This document shows positions 40,120 to 52,609 of a DNA stretch of 64,000 nucleotides, piece by piece (the stretch's first letter is position 1; every line of letters starts with the position of its first letter). A program made the translations under genes and the position numbers. Origin of the DNA: Numida meleagris (Eukaryota > Chordata > Aves > Galliformes > Numididae); the NCBI RefSeq assembly GCF_002078875.1, contig NC_034412.1, forward strand, positions 14,074,995 to 14,138,994. Reading direction: 5' to 3'. The notes under the pieces were generated by a model. The model had not been told where the DNA came from. It did no database searches and saw only the letters and a list, made by a program, of their open reading frames with translations.

Positions 40120-41106
40120 GCTAAGAGAGCTTTAAGGTCTGGTTGATGATGAAAGTTCCTGAAGAAGGTTCACTGTCCTGCATGATAGTGCTGTTAGTTC
40201 ACAGCGGTAGAAGCATGGCAAGGTCTCATAAGCACACTTAACGAAAGATCTCCAAGTCATAGGTTGACACTGCAACAAGTGACTTTTGCAGAAAGTGTTT
40301 TACTGTGTTAACTTTGCTGAATAAAAATATAGAGGAAAAAAAAGTACCAATGGAAGAATTGGCTCTTTTACAGAAATAGTTTAATTCATTTAGGCAAGTT
40401 ATATTAGTCGGCATAGGTATAAATTTTCTATTATAAATTGCACTCCACTAGCTTATGTCACTTGTGTATATACCAGAATAGACAATGTCTAAAATGACTG
40501 ACACTGTTCCCTCTGAATTAGTTGTTAAATAAATGCTAAACTTGATACCATTATGCGATGCTATTTTTGGGTATGAAAATAACATGCAAGCAAACAATAG
40601 AAAAATCAAGGCCTTAATCAGCTGGAATCTGTACCATGCTGAAACTGGTAAGTGCTCTGTTTCAAACATGGTGTTTGCTGAAGAGGTTGCCTTGTACAAC
40701 ACATAGCCAATGTGACCAAAATAAGTAGCAGAGAGAGTTACCAAGTCGTAACGGTATATTAATGAAGTTTTACAGTTTATCTATGAGCCTATAGGGAACA
40801 ATGTGAGATAGGCCACAAATTTTGTAATGCCTGTGTTGTGCTTCCTTCCAGGATCCCTGTCCATCATATGTATAATGTAAATCACTATTGGTGAATACTA
40901 ATTGGTGAACACTGCATAGCTATTAATCAGTTGATCTTAACCTGTGAGTTGTGGACACTGTGCTTCCTGCAAGACATTTCCCATAGATACAGGAGGTAAA
41001 AGTGCCACTGAGCATAAATATGACATAGAATACATTCCTGTTCTTCCTCCCTGTGAACCAGCAAAGGATAGTGATCAATGGTTCCATGCGTATCTTCTAT
41101 TCTGTA

Positions 41107-41130
41107 GATTGCCTTTAAATAAAGGCAATC
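41107..41130. repeat. Compact inverted repeat (11-bp arms, 2-nt spacer)
   Basis: GATTGCCTTTA at 41107-41117 is followed by AA and then its exact reverse complement at 41120-41130. There is no T-run after it and no gene near it, so a bacterial-type terminator is not implied. It could extrude as a small cruciform or bind a dimeric factor; both are inference. Confidence 0.9.
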
Positions 41131-43614
41131 ATGTAAAGTCGGGTTTCATAATATTCAGCTTAAGAAATCCTTACCATTTGAAAAGCAATTACAGGCAGAA
41201 GGATTAGGACATTAGAAATGCCCTGACATCTCACCTAAACTACTGAAATACGGCACTCATAATGCATGTACACATATTGGCACATGGTTGTTTGTTATTC
41301 ACTCTTTTCATGTGCTGCCTGATGCATCTTTTTCATGATTCATTATTCCTAACAGCTATATCAAGTGTTGCAATTACGGCACAATACAGATTTAAGCCTA
41401 TAATATTTCTAGATTGGAGGGAGAAAAATAATATATTAAGTGCTTGTGATATCTTTATGTATAAGTTTGAGAATCATTAAATAGCTGTCATTCTTCCTTC
41501 CTTCTCAGCATCAATTACTCCACTCTGGTTTTACTTACTCCACTCTGTATAATGAGTCCCTAGAGCATGTTTCATTGCGGGAGAATGAACACATTCTTCA
41601 CTTGCGGTCAGTGGGATGTGGTTAATTTGAAATCACTTAAACTATTATATCTGTCAAGCGTGGTTATTTTATTTTCAATTCACATCAGTGTTTTAGTATG
41701 CATGTTGGTTACTGGGTTAAACTGGCAGATTAATTTCCAAGCATTCTGTTATAATGCTCTTCATCACTGTCTTTACATGTAGGCTCCCGTTGAAAGCTAA
41801 CATGTTCCCATTAGAATTTAGTTCCAAGAAATCCACCTTTCATAAAATAAACAGCACTCACTTCTGAATGAAAGCTGGCCAGATCAGTGGACATGCAGCT
41901 TTTCTGATAAAATGCAGAATGCTTGATTTTTTCATTCTTCTGTCCTAGCTTCTTTTGGAAATGCAATTTACATCATGGCATGCCTTTCTGGCAAAAAGTA
42001 AAAAGTTTGGTAACTAAGGTCTCTTTGTCTTAGGGCTTTTTTCTGATATTGCGATAGATCATATTCTTCAAAAACGGAGGAGGCTCTGGTTCGGTGTAAA
42101 TAGATTCACAATCCACACTATATAAAATTATTTGGTTTTGTTTTTCATCTTTTTAAAATATTGTGGCTTGAAATTTATAGATAGCCAGAATTTGAAGATG
42201 CTGAAATACTGACTTACACAGCTACTAATAACAGGCTGCTCATACAGAGAATTAGAAGAACCACCAATGGGCTTTTTATTAGAGCAATATTGTACATATT
42301 ACATGAATAAATTACATTGTTGCATTATGCAGCTGCTGTATCATCAGTTTAGAGAGTAGACTGCAATCCTAAGTATTCAGGGATGGAAGCTCATTATCTC
42401 TAAATCCACTTTGGTTACAGCCACAATGCAATCCAAGCTAAACTGCTTTCACATAACGTATTGCATATACCTACGCGTAATCAAGTATGTGGCTCAGAGA
42501 CAGACTGATGAGTTTAGCTGTCTAATCAAATTTACAGAGAAGAGTTTGTTTCTCTGAATCAGGCAGAATCTTTCACTTGGAAAGGTTATTAGGAAAGCTA
42601 TATTAGCCATAAAAAACACAAATCTACATATGTTTTGAAACATCATTTTTGATTTGAAAGATACTAGTAAAAAAATATGCATTTATATAATGACAGCTCT
42701 TCTCACTGTAAAGGAAAAAAAAACCTAATGTGAAAAAAAATGTGTTTTCTCTGTGTCTTATGATGATGGTGACAACTGCTGGTGTATGAATGCTGCCAAG
42801 GCACTTCTTGAAACTCCGTTGTTTTTATTCTCTGCACATTGTTCTCTTGTCCCATCAAATAAAACACAAAAGTCAACATTCTCCACAGCTGCAAATGTTT
42901 GCCTAGGACTCATGGATTCTCATCTACATATTTTATATATTGATGCAAATACCATTGGTGAGGCAAGTACGTAATACACTATCAGTTCGTTCATTTTGCT
43001 GAACATGTTTCTTTTCATTGCTATTTTTTACTTTGGCAAACCTGTGTTTATTTTTATTGCTATTGTTATTCCACTGTTCTGAAAGCACATCCTTTGCATT
43101 GCCCACCTGGCTTATTGTGTCATTACTTCGTGGGAAATCCAATGCCTGGAGAAATCAGGGGAGGTTTTACAGCTAGCTTTAATATGGACATTTTTCCACT
43201 GGGCTCTTGCCAGATGAGGCTCTTTGTTGTATGACAGTTCTACAGAGCTTTTCAAAAGTTGTTTCTTTAGAAGACTCCTAAAGGATATCATAACCATGGA
43301 GATACTAGTGGTTAAGGTGAAGATAAATAAGTAGAGATATATCTTTTTATCACATCATAAACCTAGATGGGAGAAAATTGCACACATTCAGTCTAAGCAG
43401 TTTTAAAGTAGACATGGCCATGGTTCAAATCTCCGATTAGGATGTTACTGTTTTGAGTACCATCAAGAGATTTATACAAATGAAGACCAAAGTCTAATGT
43501 CCAGTATATAACATAATGCGTTATTGAGGATACCTAGGATTCACTGGTATACCCACTGAATTCTGTTGCCCAGCATTGACAAAAAACAGAATCAGATTTG
43601 TCACTGTCTCACCT

Positions 43615-43625
43615 CTATTAAAAAT
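43615..43625. repeat. Left copy of CR1 target-site duplication
   Basis: CTATTAAAAAT lies directly at the left border of the minus-strand CR1. Its final bases overlap the first bases of the element's reversed tail. An identical 11-mer is at the other border (44102-44112). Confidence 0.75.
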
Positions 43626-44101
43626 CATAGAATCATAGAATGGTTTGGGTTGGAAAGGACCTTTAAGATCATCTAGTTCCAACTCCCCTGCTATAGGCAG
43701 AGACACCTCCGCCCAGGTTGCTCAAAGCCCCATGCAGCCTGCCCTTGAATGCTTCCACGGAGGGAACATCCACAACCTCACTGGCAACCTGTTCCCATGT
43801 CTCACCACCCTACCAGTAAAGACTTTCTTCCTAATATTTAGTCTAAATCTACCCTTTTCCAGTTCAAAGCTGTTTCCCCTCAACCTGTCACTACCGGTCC
43901 TTATAAAAAGTCCTTCCCCAGCTTTCCTGTAGGCCTCCTTCAGATACTGGAAGGCCGCTATAAGGTCTCCTCACAGCCTTCTCTTCTCCAGGGTGAAGAG
44001 CCCCACCTCACTCAGCCTGACCTTGTAGGGGAGATGCTACACCTTCTGATCAACTTCATGGCCCTCCTCTGGACCTGCTTCAACAACTCCAAATTAAACT
44101 C
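43624..44101 (-). mobile_element. CR1 LINE, 5'-truncated, minus strand
   Basis: On the plus strand the element opens with ATCATAGAATCATAGAATGG, the reversed CR1 tail. It continues through the 3' untranslated region into ORF2 and stops abruptly near 44101. Translating the minus strand gives CR1 ORF2 C-terminal segments, for example GNSFELEKGRFRLNIRKK, which aligns with LKLKEGRFGLDIRKE in the copy at 53.0 kb. ORF2 of CR1 encodes endonuclease and reverse transcriptase; only the tail end of the protein remains here. Reading frames are interrupted, so it is inactive. Both borders carry an identical 11-base repeat, which helps fix the ends. Confidence 0.95.
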
Positions 44102-44112
44102 CTATTAAAAAT
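44102..44112. repeat. Right copy of CR1 target-site duplication
   Basis: CTATTAAAAAT is repeated exactly at the 5'-truncated border of the CR1 element, matching 43615-43625. The pair is what target-primed reverse transcription would leave at an insertion site. Confidence 0.75.
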
Positions 44113-44525
44113 GGAAATACACTTTTTCTCATATTTATTTAAATGTATGTTTTCTCTATATAAATATCTATTCATATTCTAGAGCATTTAGACTTCCCTA
44201 AATTTTAGGCTAAGCCAGAATGATTCCTGCAACTTCTGTGACATTCCTAAAGTGCTATCAACAGTAGTTCTTAGCTACTCAGCAATCATGCATCCTGCTG
44301 AAGATGAGAAAGTGTATATGAATCCTGAATAGTTCTCCAGCAGAAAGTAAAGACACCCTATGTTAATACTATCCGGTCACATGATTTGGTCCTGCTGTTA
44401 GGCCTTTTTGGTCTATACGTCTGCAAGTGAAGAATACAAATTTGAATGCAGTCTATAACTATAATTGACTCTTTGCCTTTTGTGACTTACTGAAATCATA
44501 TAATACTGTTTCCATTATCCACATT

Positions 44526-44541
44526 AAAAAAAAAAAAAAAA
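44526..44541. repeat. Poly-A tract (16 A)
   Basis: Uninterrupted adenine run about 400 bases to the right of the 43.6 kb CR1. It is not part of that element, whose tail is the ATTCTATG repeat on the other side. Confidence 0.9.
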
Positions 44542-45644
44542 GCTTTAAGATTGTCAAAGGACATTTTTGTGTGAAAATGTGCTCAACCAAATGTTCCCAG
44601 AGAGAAAGAGGGGTGAGAAATGCAAATTTGTTAATGTGGTTGGCAGTATTCATGCATTTCTGTGGAGGTACATATACCTGAAAAGAATGAAAATTTGTAC
44701 TACATTTATGGGTAAGACTGTCAAGGACCATCACTAGTATACTTCTAAACCAAAATCTACTTCAAAAGTCAAAGTAAAGATCTCAGCTTTCTCTCAGATA
44801 ACACCTAATATTTTTAGGAAAATAAGGAAAAGCTGAGTGGGCAATCTGTTTTAATTCTTTTATAGGAACAAAGAGCCTAGAATTTTCTGGTAGTGATCCT
44901 GAAAATGTTCTGTCTACATGACAAAATACTATTTTGTGGGAATATTAACATATTATTACATATTTAAAAATTAAAAGGGAGGTATAATTGAAAAAGGAAT
45001 TATTTAGGTGAAGACCTCCATAGTAATAAAACATGTTTGTATAAGTGTCATTGTAATTATACATATGTGTGTGTATTTACAAAAAAGACACCAGTGCATT
45101 CTGCAAAACAAATCACGGGGGTTTTTTGTTTGGTTTGTTTTTTTTCATTTTCTTTTAGATCAAAAACTTGCTAACCAGGTGAGATAACTGTCACCTTTTT
45201 GTGACCATGCTCATAAGTAGATTCCAAAAATGTTGATCACCAGGTTTATTGTAGGCAAGCAAATATACCTTTCAGAATGTAAATGATTCGGCAACCTTAG
45301 CTTAAATTTTATCATATACAAACTAAAAAGGCAATCATCTCAATCGTAACGTCTGATCTCTGCATGTCTCTTTGGAGTCAGTCAGTAACCAGTACTCTGA
45401 GCAGCTGTAGAAAGTGAATTTAATTTTGCTCATGTGTGTCTGTGTAAGTATAAAGAAAAAGTAAAGCTGCCTTTTTTTTTTTTTCAGTTCCCAAGCAGAA
45501 GAAAATGTTGGCATACAAGTTGCCTGTGGTAACCGAGGTAAAACAGTTAATGTGCGAGGTTTTCCTCTCCCAAGCCATAGTGAGAGATGAAGAGATCCCA
45601 TATGGGCCACTAGTACAAAGAAAGCAGAGAGTAACAGGAAAAGG

Positions 45645-45661
45645 AAAAAAAAAAAAAAAAA
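45645..45661. repeat. Poly-A tract (17 A)
   Basis: Uninterrupted adenine run in a purine-rich stretch. On the minus strand it yields a phenylalanine run and helps keep a long chance frame open. Confidence 0.9.
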
Positions 45662-46854
45662 GCAAAACAGTGTGTATAAGGGTAACAGAGAGAAATAAGA
45701 CTGAAAGAACAAAACATCAACATTGTTAGTCATGAGGAACAGACAGGAGGGAGGTATTGCCTGCTGACCATGTGTACAATGCCAAGGAAATCTAAAAAGA
45801 AAACCAGCATCTGTGGTATGGGATGGTCTCTCTCTAGATCTGAAAGACAGCAGCAGATTGTTTTTATAGAAAGAAAAGGTGTCAGCAGAAAGGAAGGAAC
45901 ATACACACATGGAAACATTTGCTGTAAGAAGCCACTTGAAAAACAACCAAGGAGCTGAGTGGAAGAAACATCTGTGAAACATGCAGAAAGACCACCACTA
46001 GTGCTTCAGGGAAGAGGTGGGAACAGAAGGGAATACACAAGCGGTGTTGGACATAGCATCTTGTCAGAACAACAAGGAAATGTTGTCGGTACTTTCAAGA
46101 AAACCCAGCGTCTTGTGATACTGAGGGGAGAAATATTTTGTCCTCCTTGTGAGGGAGCAAGGGAGTAACCTTTTATACTTATCAAGAAGAAAACAAGTCT
46201 ATGCTCATTGATCAAAGTCAATAGAAAGAGTGATATCTTTAGAAAGAAACTGCACTTTTGAAGGGGTATGTAGACAGTTCTGCCTACCAAGCTGAGGACA
46301 TTTTGAATTCTTTTCCAAAGACTTGTTTCTTATTTTAATAACCCTAGATGTGTAAAGTCTTGATCAGTATTATCAAATTACCACCAGGGAACAGAGTGGC
46401 TGTGTAGTTACGGGGTCAGTGAAAGCAGATGTGATGCGTGACACTGAGGAGGAAGAAGTGTAATTATCTTCTAGTTATCTAGCCTTAATTCTGTGGTTCA
46501 AACTTTTTTTAGTTGACAGAATAAAGCTTCATAATAAGACCATATCTGAATTCAGTTCAGATATGCCTCACAAAAACATCAGGCTAGATGCAAAATAACT
46601 CATCTTTAACCTAAATGAAAGAGAAAGCATTGATCAGGACAAATCTTCCTTACTCAGGTTTATGCAAACCCATTAATGACTTTCCAGCATTGTCAAGGAA
46701 TGGCCAAAAAAAGGGTACTGCTAGACAACAAGTGCTACATGTAATTGTACAGAAAGCCCATGTGCTACCAAAGGCCTCTTGAGGAGGTCACATAAAAGAT
46801 GAGTCATAATGTAACTGATTTCTACCAGATCATCTTTCCATTTGCTCACTGCAG

Positions 46855-46870
46855 AAAAAAAAAAAAAAAA
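46855..46870. repeat. Poly-A tract (16 A)
   Basis: Uninterrupted adenine run. No polyadenylation signal or retrocopy is seen upstream. Confidence 0.9.
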
Positions 46871-49800
46871 CTCTGGAATGCGAAAGCACTTTGAAGTGAC
46901 TGATGATCTTGCTGCTTATTAACCACACTGAAGACGACCTTAGTAAGAAGTAAATGAAGGCAAATGAGATGTAGAGACTAGATGGTTCAGACCAGTGTAA
47001 AGACAAAGCACACCCTTTATTCTTCATTAAGAGATGTGCACTTATTATTATATGAGATGCTAATGGGAGCTGTCAAGCAAAAACTATACTTGGAAAGGAA
47101 GACTATAAGTTTTAATTTTCTACAATATATATTTTTTTAATAAAAAATCTATTTTGAAAGAGAAGTAATTTTTGAAGTAAGCAATAACAATTGTGCTTTT
47201 ATTTTCCCTTTCTTTACCTCCACAGACTAGTGAGTTATGTCACATATTTTTTCTGGGAACCCATGGAAAAATCCACTTTGTCTAGTAAAACAGAAAATCT
47301 AAATAGCTACATGAATATAAGAAAAAAAAAAATCCAGAGGAAAATATTCCTCAGAAAGAAGCAGTGTCTAACTACAATAAATTCCACATAACTTTTCCAG
47401 TCTCAGTGGCTAGCAAAGATTGCTTTTAATGAGTTACAATGAGCTTTTTCATTTTTGAGAATTCATGATTGAAGGATTTATGACTGAACAAAAACTTTCA
47501 TTCTTAGTACTACCTTCCTAAAATCGCTTGTTAACGACTTTTTTTGATATTATCAAAATATGAATTTGTCCAAAAAAAATCAAAAGTCTAACCTGACAAT
47601 AACAGGCATCCTCTGATCAGAATGTACAAATTAAATTTTAATTTCCTGGTGTTAGAAGGAAATGTTCTGGTTTTTTTTATTTTTCTTAATAATGGTTGGT
47701 GTAGTGTTAGTTAAATTTCCTTTCACTAATTTTTATTCTATAGATCATACCCACGCTGCATCCTTTAATACTTACACAGAATGGGAAACTGAGAGCCTGC
47801 TGTACCTGTGCTCAGTGAGCCTGTATGGCACAGGGAGGTCCCAATGGTCTTGGAGCATCAGACTGGTGGTTGTGACTCGCTAAAATCAGTCCAGCTCTAG
47901 GAGAGAGGTATGTCATCTCACACATCTAAACCTTAATCCAAATGCCTGGCGGTGCATACTGGTCTTGACAGGTACTGAGCCAGCTTGCCACTTGGCAGAT
48001 TAAAAAGGACTGCCTCCTGGAGATTAGATGGCTTGGCACAGTGAGAACACAGAGGTCAAACTATGATGTTTGCCAACCAAAAAAGATCCTCTCATTTTCC
48101 TACTCTATCACTGCTCCCTGGATAAGCATTTTTGGCCTTTTGCCTTGGTTTGAAGGCGAGACTTGTTAGGATTTAGCCTTAGGGACATGCTTTACTGCTG
48201 AAGGTCAAGCTAGATTTTTGACTGTTGTGAAGCCCTGATATGGTAAGGTCATATTCTTTCTCGTTAGGGCTGATCTCTCAAGGCTCTGGGTGACTCATGG
48301 GACATCATCGAGAATGGAAATTATTCCACACCTTGCTGAGACCAATTCCTGAGGATTTTTATGTTCCAGTTTCATGAAATATGGGCAATTTTCCCTGATA
48401 TTGCAGCAGAACAGAACACTGACATTTCATTTCATAGAGGATTTCAGAACATGAGCTTTTGGATTTGTTCCCAACAATATACTTCGCCTTGACTCCTACC
48501 CATATTTGTATATCTAATCTTAATAATCATTTATATTTTTTAAACCAGAAGTAATTACATTCTAAAATTTTTGAAATCAGACTTCTTATAAAGCATTTCA
48601 TTGGCAGCAAAACATCAGAAGCAACACAACTTTATCCAATTTTTCATGATATGCATCAGTAGTTGTTCATAGTTTAGTTTTTTCTGGAGCTAACATCAGT
48701 ATTGCAACAATGCTTTTGTTCTCTGGGCATACTCTTAGCCTCTTTGCTACTCATAGGCACATCATCTCTCCATATTACAATTTCCTGAGCGCCCTACTCT
48801 TCGCTAAAAAGGTCCACTATTGCCCTAGAATGTTTCACAGGTATGCTCAGCAGCCACATAACAATGCTTTTTCACAACTTCCTGGCTCAGGCAAGAGTTG
48901 TTCAGGTATTGTCACAGTGTAATATAACTTTACCCTCTCCTCAAATCAGACACTCACAGTTATCATATCCAGGAGCCTTCCACTTTCTCTGTGCTGTCTG
49001 TTCTGAATATCTCAGAAACAGACGTTTTGAAGCAAAGTGTAACAAAAGATGCTGAAATGGTCTCTACATGTTTTTATTCTTAATCTGTCTTGTTGTGGCA
49101 GATAAAGTAATAAGGTGAAAGTTTTACCTACCATCACACTCAGAATTCACCCTGACCACCAGTAAGCCACTTCTATCTACAATACATGTCAGCTGCTCAG
49201 TTTCTCATCTAGGTAGACTTTATTGGAATAAAAAATATAGCTGCTTTTCCAGAAGCATCACATACAGAGAGTCCTTCTTTTCTCAGACATTGGTGCGAAC
49301 AGTATTTTCCAACCATGAAGTAAAAAAGGATACACTTCTCTTCAAAATTAAGTCAAACCAAATCAGCACTTGACCTGCAGTGAAGTCTTTTAGTTTCATT
49401 TCTCAATCTTCAAAACATGCTTATGGAAGTTTTGACTGAGGATTTCTTGACTTCCATATGATTCTTTCTTTAACAGACTGAGCAGCAAGGAGCTTCTGTC
49501 ACTACAAAGGAAACATTCCCAATCTCCTGCTCTACTGTCAAGCTCACAGTAAAAAAAAAAGAGTCAGCAGCCTAAGGATACTTACTCCCTGAGAAGCTAC
49601 TAAACAAAGGTGTAGTTCCCACAGTTTAAAAGGACTATTTGCATGCATAAAGACTATCCATAGCTGTAATTATCTGACGTCAGACCAGATGTTTTTATTT
49701 GTTTGTTCTAATATTTTTAAATAGTCTACAGTAGTGTCAATGCCAATACTGATAAGAGTGAATTCACTGTCAGAAAAAGTGAAGTGATTTTACTGCCCTT

Positions 49801-50374
49801 GCTTGGTATTGTTTGGTACTCTAACTACAAATGTTTGACATTTCCAAACTCACAAACTCAATGAACTTTCTCTTTAATATATCTTAAAATGCCTGCATCT
49901 CCAGAATTGTTTCATTCTATCCCACTGTGTCTGTGATATTTGTTAATATTATTTAACATAGAAAAATATTTTCCGTTATCAAAAAAGTTAAAAAATGACT
50001 TACTGCAAAAAAAAAAAAAGTCTATCCAAAATCTGTTTTGAAAAAATATTGAAAAAGAAAAAAAATACTGTAAAGATGGAACAATTACACCTTTGAGGAA
50101 ATGTGATTTGTACAGAGAAGAGTACTGGAAGTATCTGCAACAGTAGCAAATCCAGGAAATACGTGTGTAAAATTAATGTATAAAGAAGTATGTCAGGATG
50201 GGATTTTTTGTCTTTTTGTGATGTGACAGGGAACATCATTGTACTATAGAGAAAGTAGCCAAAATGACAGAGGACACAAGGATTTCAGTTATTAAAAAGG
50301 GTCAGACAAACTACTATCTCTATATATTCTTTAAGCTAGAGAAGATTAAAAGCCAAACAGGGACTCAGAAGTCT

Positions 50375-50450
50375 GTGAATCTCATTGAAATCAACGGGAG
50401 AATGCACATACATCTGAAGGCAAGGTTTGGCCTGAGCAAGGGACCTCACT
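50375..50450. repeat. Possible degenerate ancient repeat
   Basis: The segment around 50380-50400 reads CTCATTGAAATCAACGGGAG and is followed by a TTTGGCCTGAGCA-type segment. This resembles the palindromic CATTGA..TCAATGG core and the GGCCTGA end of old sauropsid repeats, as at 55.15 and 57.03 kb. Only a loose match can be made by eye, and a chance likeness is quite possible. Confidence 0.3.
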
Positions 50451-50965
50451 GAGACAAATCACTCTGTAAAGGCATCAGAAAGGATCAAGGCTCCTGCAAT
50501 CCTTGAGTCTGTCAGCCACAGAAAGGGAGAGCAGAAAGTAAAGCAAAGGACGGTCCAAGTACAAGAGGAATTGAGGTGGAATGTCTCTGCATGTACTATA
50601 GCTGAATTATGGACAGCGGGAAAAGTACAGATAATGTAAGATCTTAAAAAGGAACATGACAGCTTTCAGAGGAAAAAAAGCTCATTTTGCACTGTACAAC
50701 TGCTAATGCAAAGGATGAGGTAAGGCTGGCAGGGCATTCCATCCTCCTTCTGTCAACAAAAACCCATCCATCTTCTTGTATCATCAGCATTTTATCAGGT
50801 ATTAAACAGAGCAACTCCAAGCTATTTCTGTGTCTCCTCCAGATCAGGAAGGATAGATTCTGCAATAACTCAACATTGCACCGAACCAGCGATGCATTGT
50901 GAATGAATCAAACTCCTCAACTTAGATTTAAAGGTGAAGAGACATGCTTAAAATGCTGTGGTGTC

Positions 50966-51075
50966 CGTTAGGAAAATTGCTGCGGCTGCGGGACCGATGC
51001 AGCGACCGAGACTTTAAGCTGACATCAAAGCAGAAAAAAAATCAGCTGAAATGACAGCAGCAGCTGCAGCATCCG
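50966..51075. promoter_or_regulatory. Small CpG cluster, candidate regulatory element
   Basis: Seven CpG dinucleotides occur in about 110 bases, mainly in a TGCGGCTGCGGGACCGATGC stretch and the bases after it. The rest of the window is strongly CpG-poor. It is followed by CAGCAGCAGCTGCAGC and, up to about 51.29 kb, by sites such as ATGCATAT and CCTAATTGCAG. This is too small for a normal CpG island. Retained CpGs may mean functional constraint, low germline methylation or simply a young GC-rich patch. No transcription start or exon is evident. Confidence 0.2.
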
Positions 51076-52609
51076 CCTCTAAATTAGGCTGTGTTTCAAA
51101 GTCTGGACTCAACTGCTAAGCAGTATAAAGACCCAGGAGGAAGGCTGCCCAAGAAAAAGAGTTAGATTTCTAACCTAACACATCAAAGTAACACATGCTT
51201 AGAAGAGCAATAAATGCATATGGCACACATTCACATGCTGCCTAATTGCAGTGGGCTCATGAAGCCAAGACAAACCTTCAGCTGATTCCTACTTTTAGAG
51301 AGGATTTGAGTTCTTTTTGAATGCAGAAAGCTGACATAAATTGGTAGCAGATTAGAGTCTGGCACTGTGATAATACATCCCATAATTTCAAAAGATGGCG
51401 TTTTTTCATGCCATAAAACACCTTCAAAATACTGAGCTCCTTATTTTATAACTTATACATCTACCAGATTACAGAATATCCATAACAATACAATAAATTA
51501 AGAAAACCTTTCTCAAAATTCAGAAATAGAAAACCAGCAATTGTCACTGCTAATTTAGTTACATAGCAATTTAATCATACTATATAGGACAAAATTAAAT
51601 GAAATGCAATCCTGAATTTTCTAGCCATAAAAATCATTGCGTCTGGAAAAGCACCCATATTTTGTACGCATTTTTATTTTATAAATTTAGGGAAAGTATT
51701 TGCAATGCTATTGCAAATGTTGTTGATGATGTACAGTTTTGTTAACAAGTAATTGGAAATAAGCCTGAATGTGTGGTTAATTTATTAGTTACGTACACCA
51801 GGAATGCTTAGTGCAAAAAAATGCATATTTTCATAGTTGTAGGGATCTGATTTGATTCATTTGTTTGCTTTGAACAATCTAGCAGAGGTAACTAATTTAA
51901 TCACTTCAGATGTTTATTATAACTTCTCTGAAACTGCAGTGCAACTGTAGATTTGTGAGTTAATTCAAACTTATACCATCTCTGCTTGTTTTTGAGAATT
52001 GTAAGTACATAATAGAAACACAAATAGAAAACAGAGAAAGTGTGAAATATAATTCTGTACAAACCTTTGAATCTTGTTAATATGACTTTAAATTAATATA
52101 CTTTGGTAAAGAGTTAAAGTTGCAAGCAACAGCAAGCATCAAGAGTGCACTCTGATGACTTGTGCATTAAGAGAAACAATTCCACCAGAAATGATGCAAA
52201 AACCCTGACATAGTAGCATTATTACTCATGAAGTAATGTAGATTTTTTTGCTCATAGATTTCTACCATTTTAAATGAATATATTCAAGGACATCAGCATC
52301 AAATACAGTGGTATAGTAGTTATCATTTAAACAATCTGAGATGCTAAAAAAAGAAAAAGCTCCTAAATGTGCAGTACTCAAAGGAAAGCAGAAGGACAAA
52401 TGTCTGTACGTACGTTGTACTTTTAGGCTGTGCTATCTCACTCAAGAATCAGGTGATAAAATATATCTGTTGAAATGGTTAATTTGATATCAAAACAACT
52501 CAGAAGCTAACACAGACACTCCTAGAAGGACACAAAAGAATATGGTGTAAATTAAGGCCAGATTTTTATTTCAAATATTCCAACTTTAGTCATTTGTGCA
52601 GTTGATTTA

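Larger units (their letters stand above)
31068..43614. other. Non-coding DNA with scattered simple repeats
   Basis: No gene or RNA is recognised. Contents are poly-A tracts, a GGT microsatellite, a long pyrimidine tract, one compact palindrome and an inverted repeat that may be an old transposon remnant. Each is listed separately. A slightly GC-rich patch at about 35.02-35.18 kb has no recognisable product. Confidence 0.55.
44113..52609. other. Non-coding DNA, no gene seen
   Basis: The longest open frame in the window (minus strand, 45982-45335) lies here. Its product is dominated by Phe/Leu/Ser runs from poly-A and purine tracts and matches nothing I know, so I do not call it a gene. Poly-A runs and a CpG cluster at 51.0 kb are the only structured items. 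A GC-richer patch at about 47.76-48.08 kb shows nothing identifiable. Confidence 0.55.

Noticed and set aside
41515..41547. Direct repeat TTACTCCACTCTG occurring twice, 20 bases apart
   Set aside because: It is a small local duplication of fewer than two units with no further structure, and not informative on its own.
45335..45982. Longest open frame in the window (215 codons, minus strand)
   Set aside because: The translated product is dominated by Phe/Leu/Ser/Lys runs coming from poly-A and purine-rich DNA. Overlapping frames are also open on the plus strand, no family is recognisable and no splice or promoter context supports it. Biased base composition explains the lack of stops.
45770..46168. 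Two back-to-back plus-strand frames separated by a single TGA
   Set aside because: I considered an interrupted gene or a retroviral remnant. The sequence matches no protein I recognise, no LTR or primer-binding site is seen, and the purine-rich composition alone keeps stops rare.
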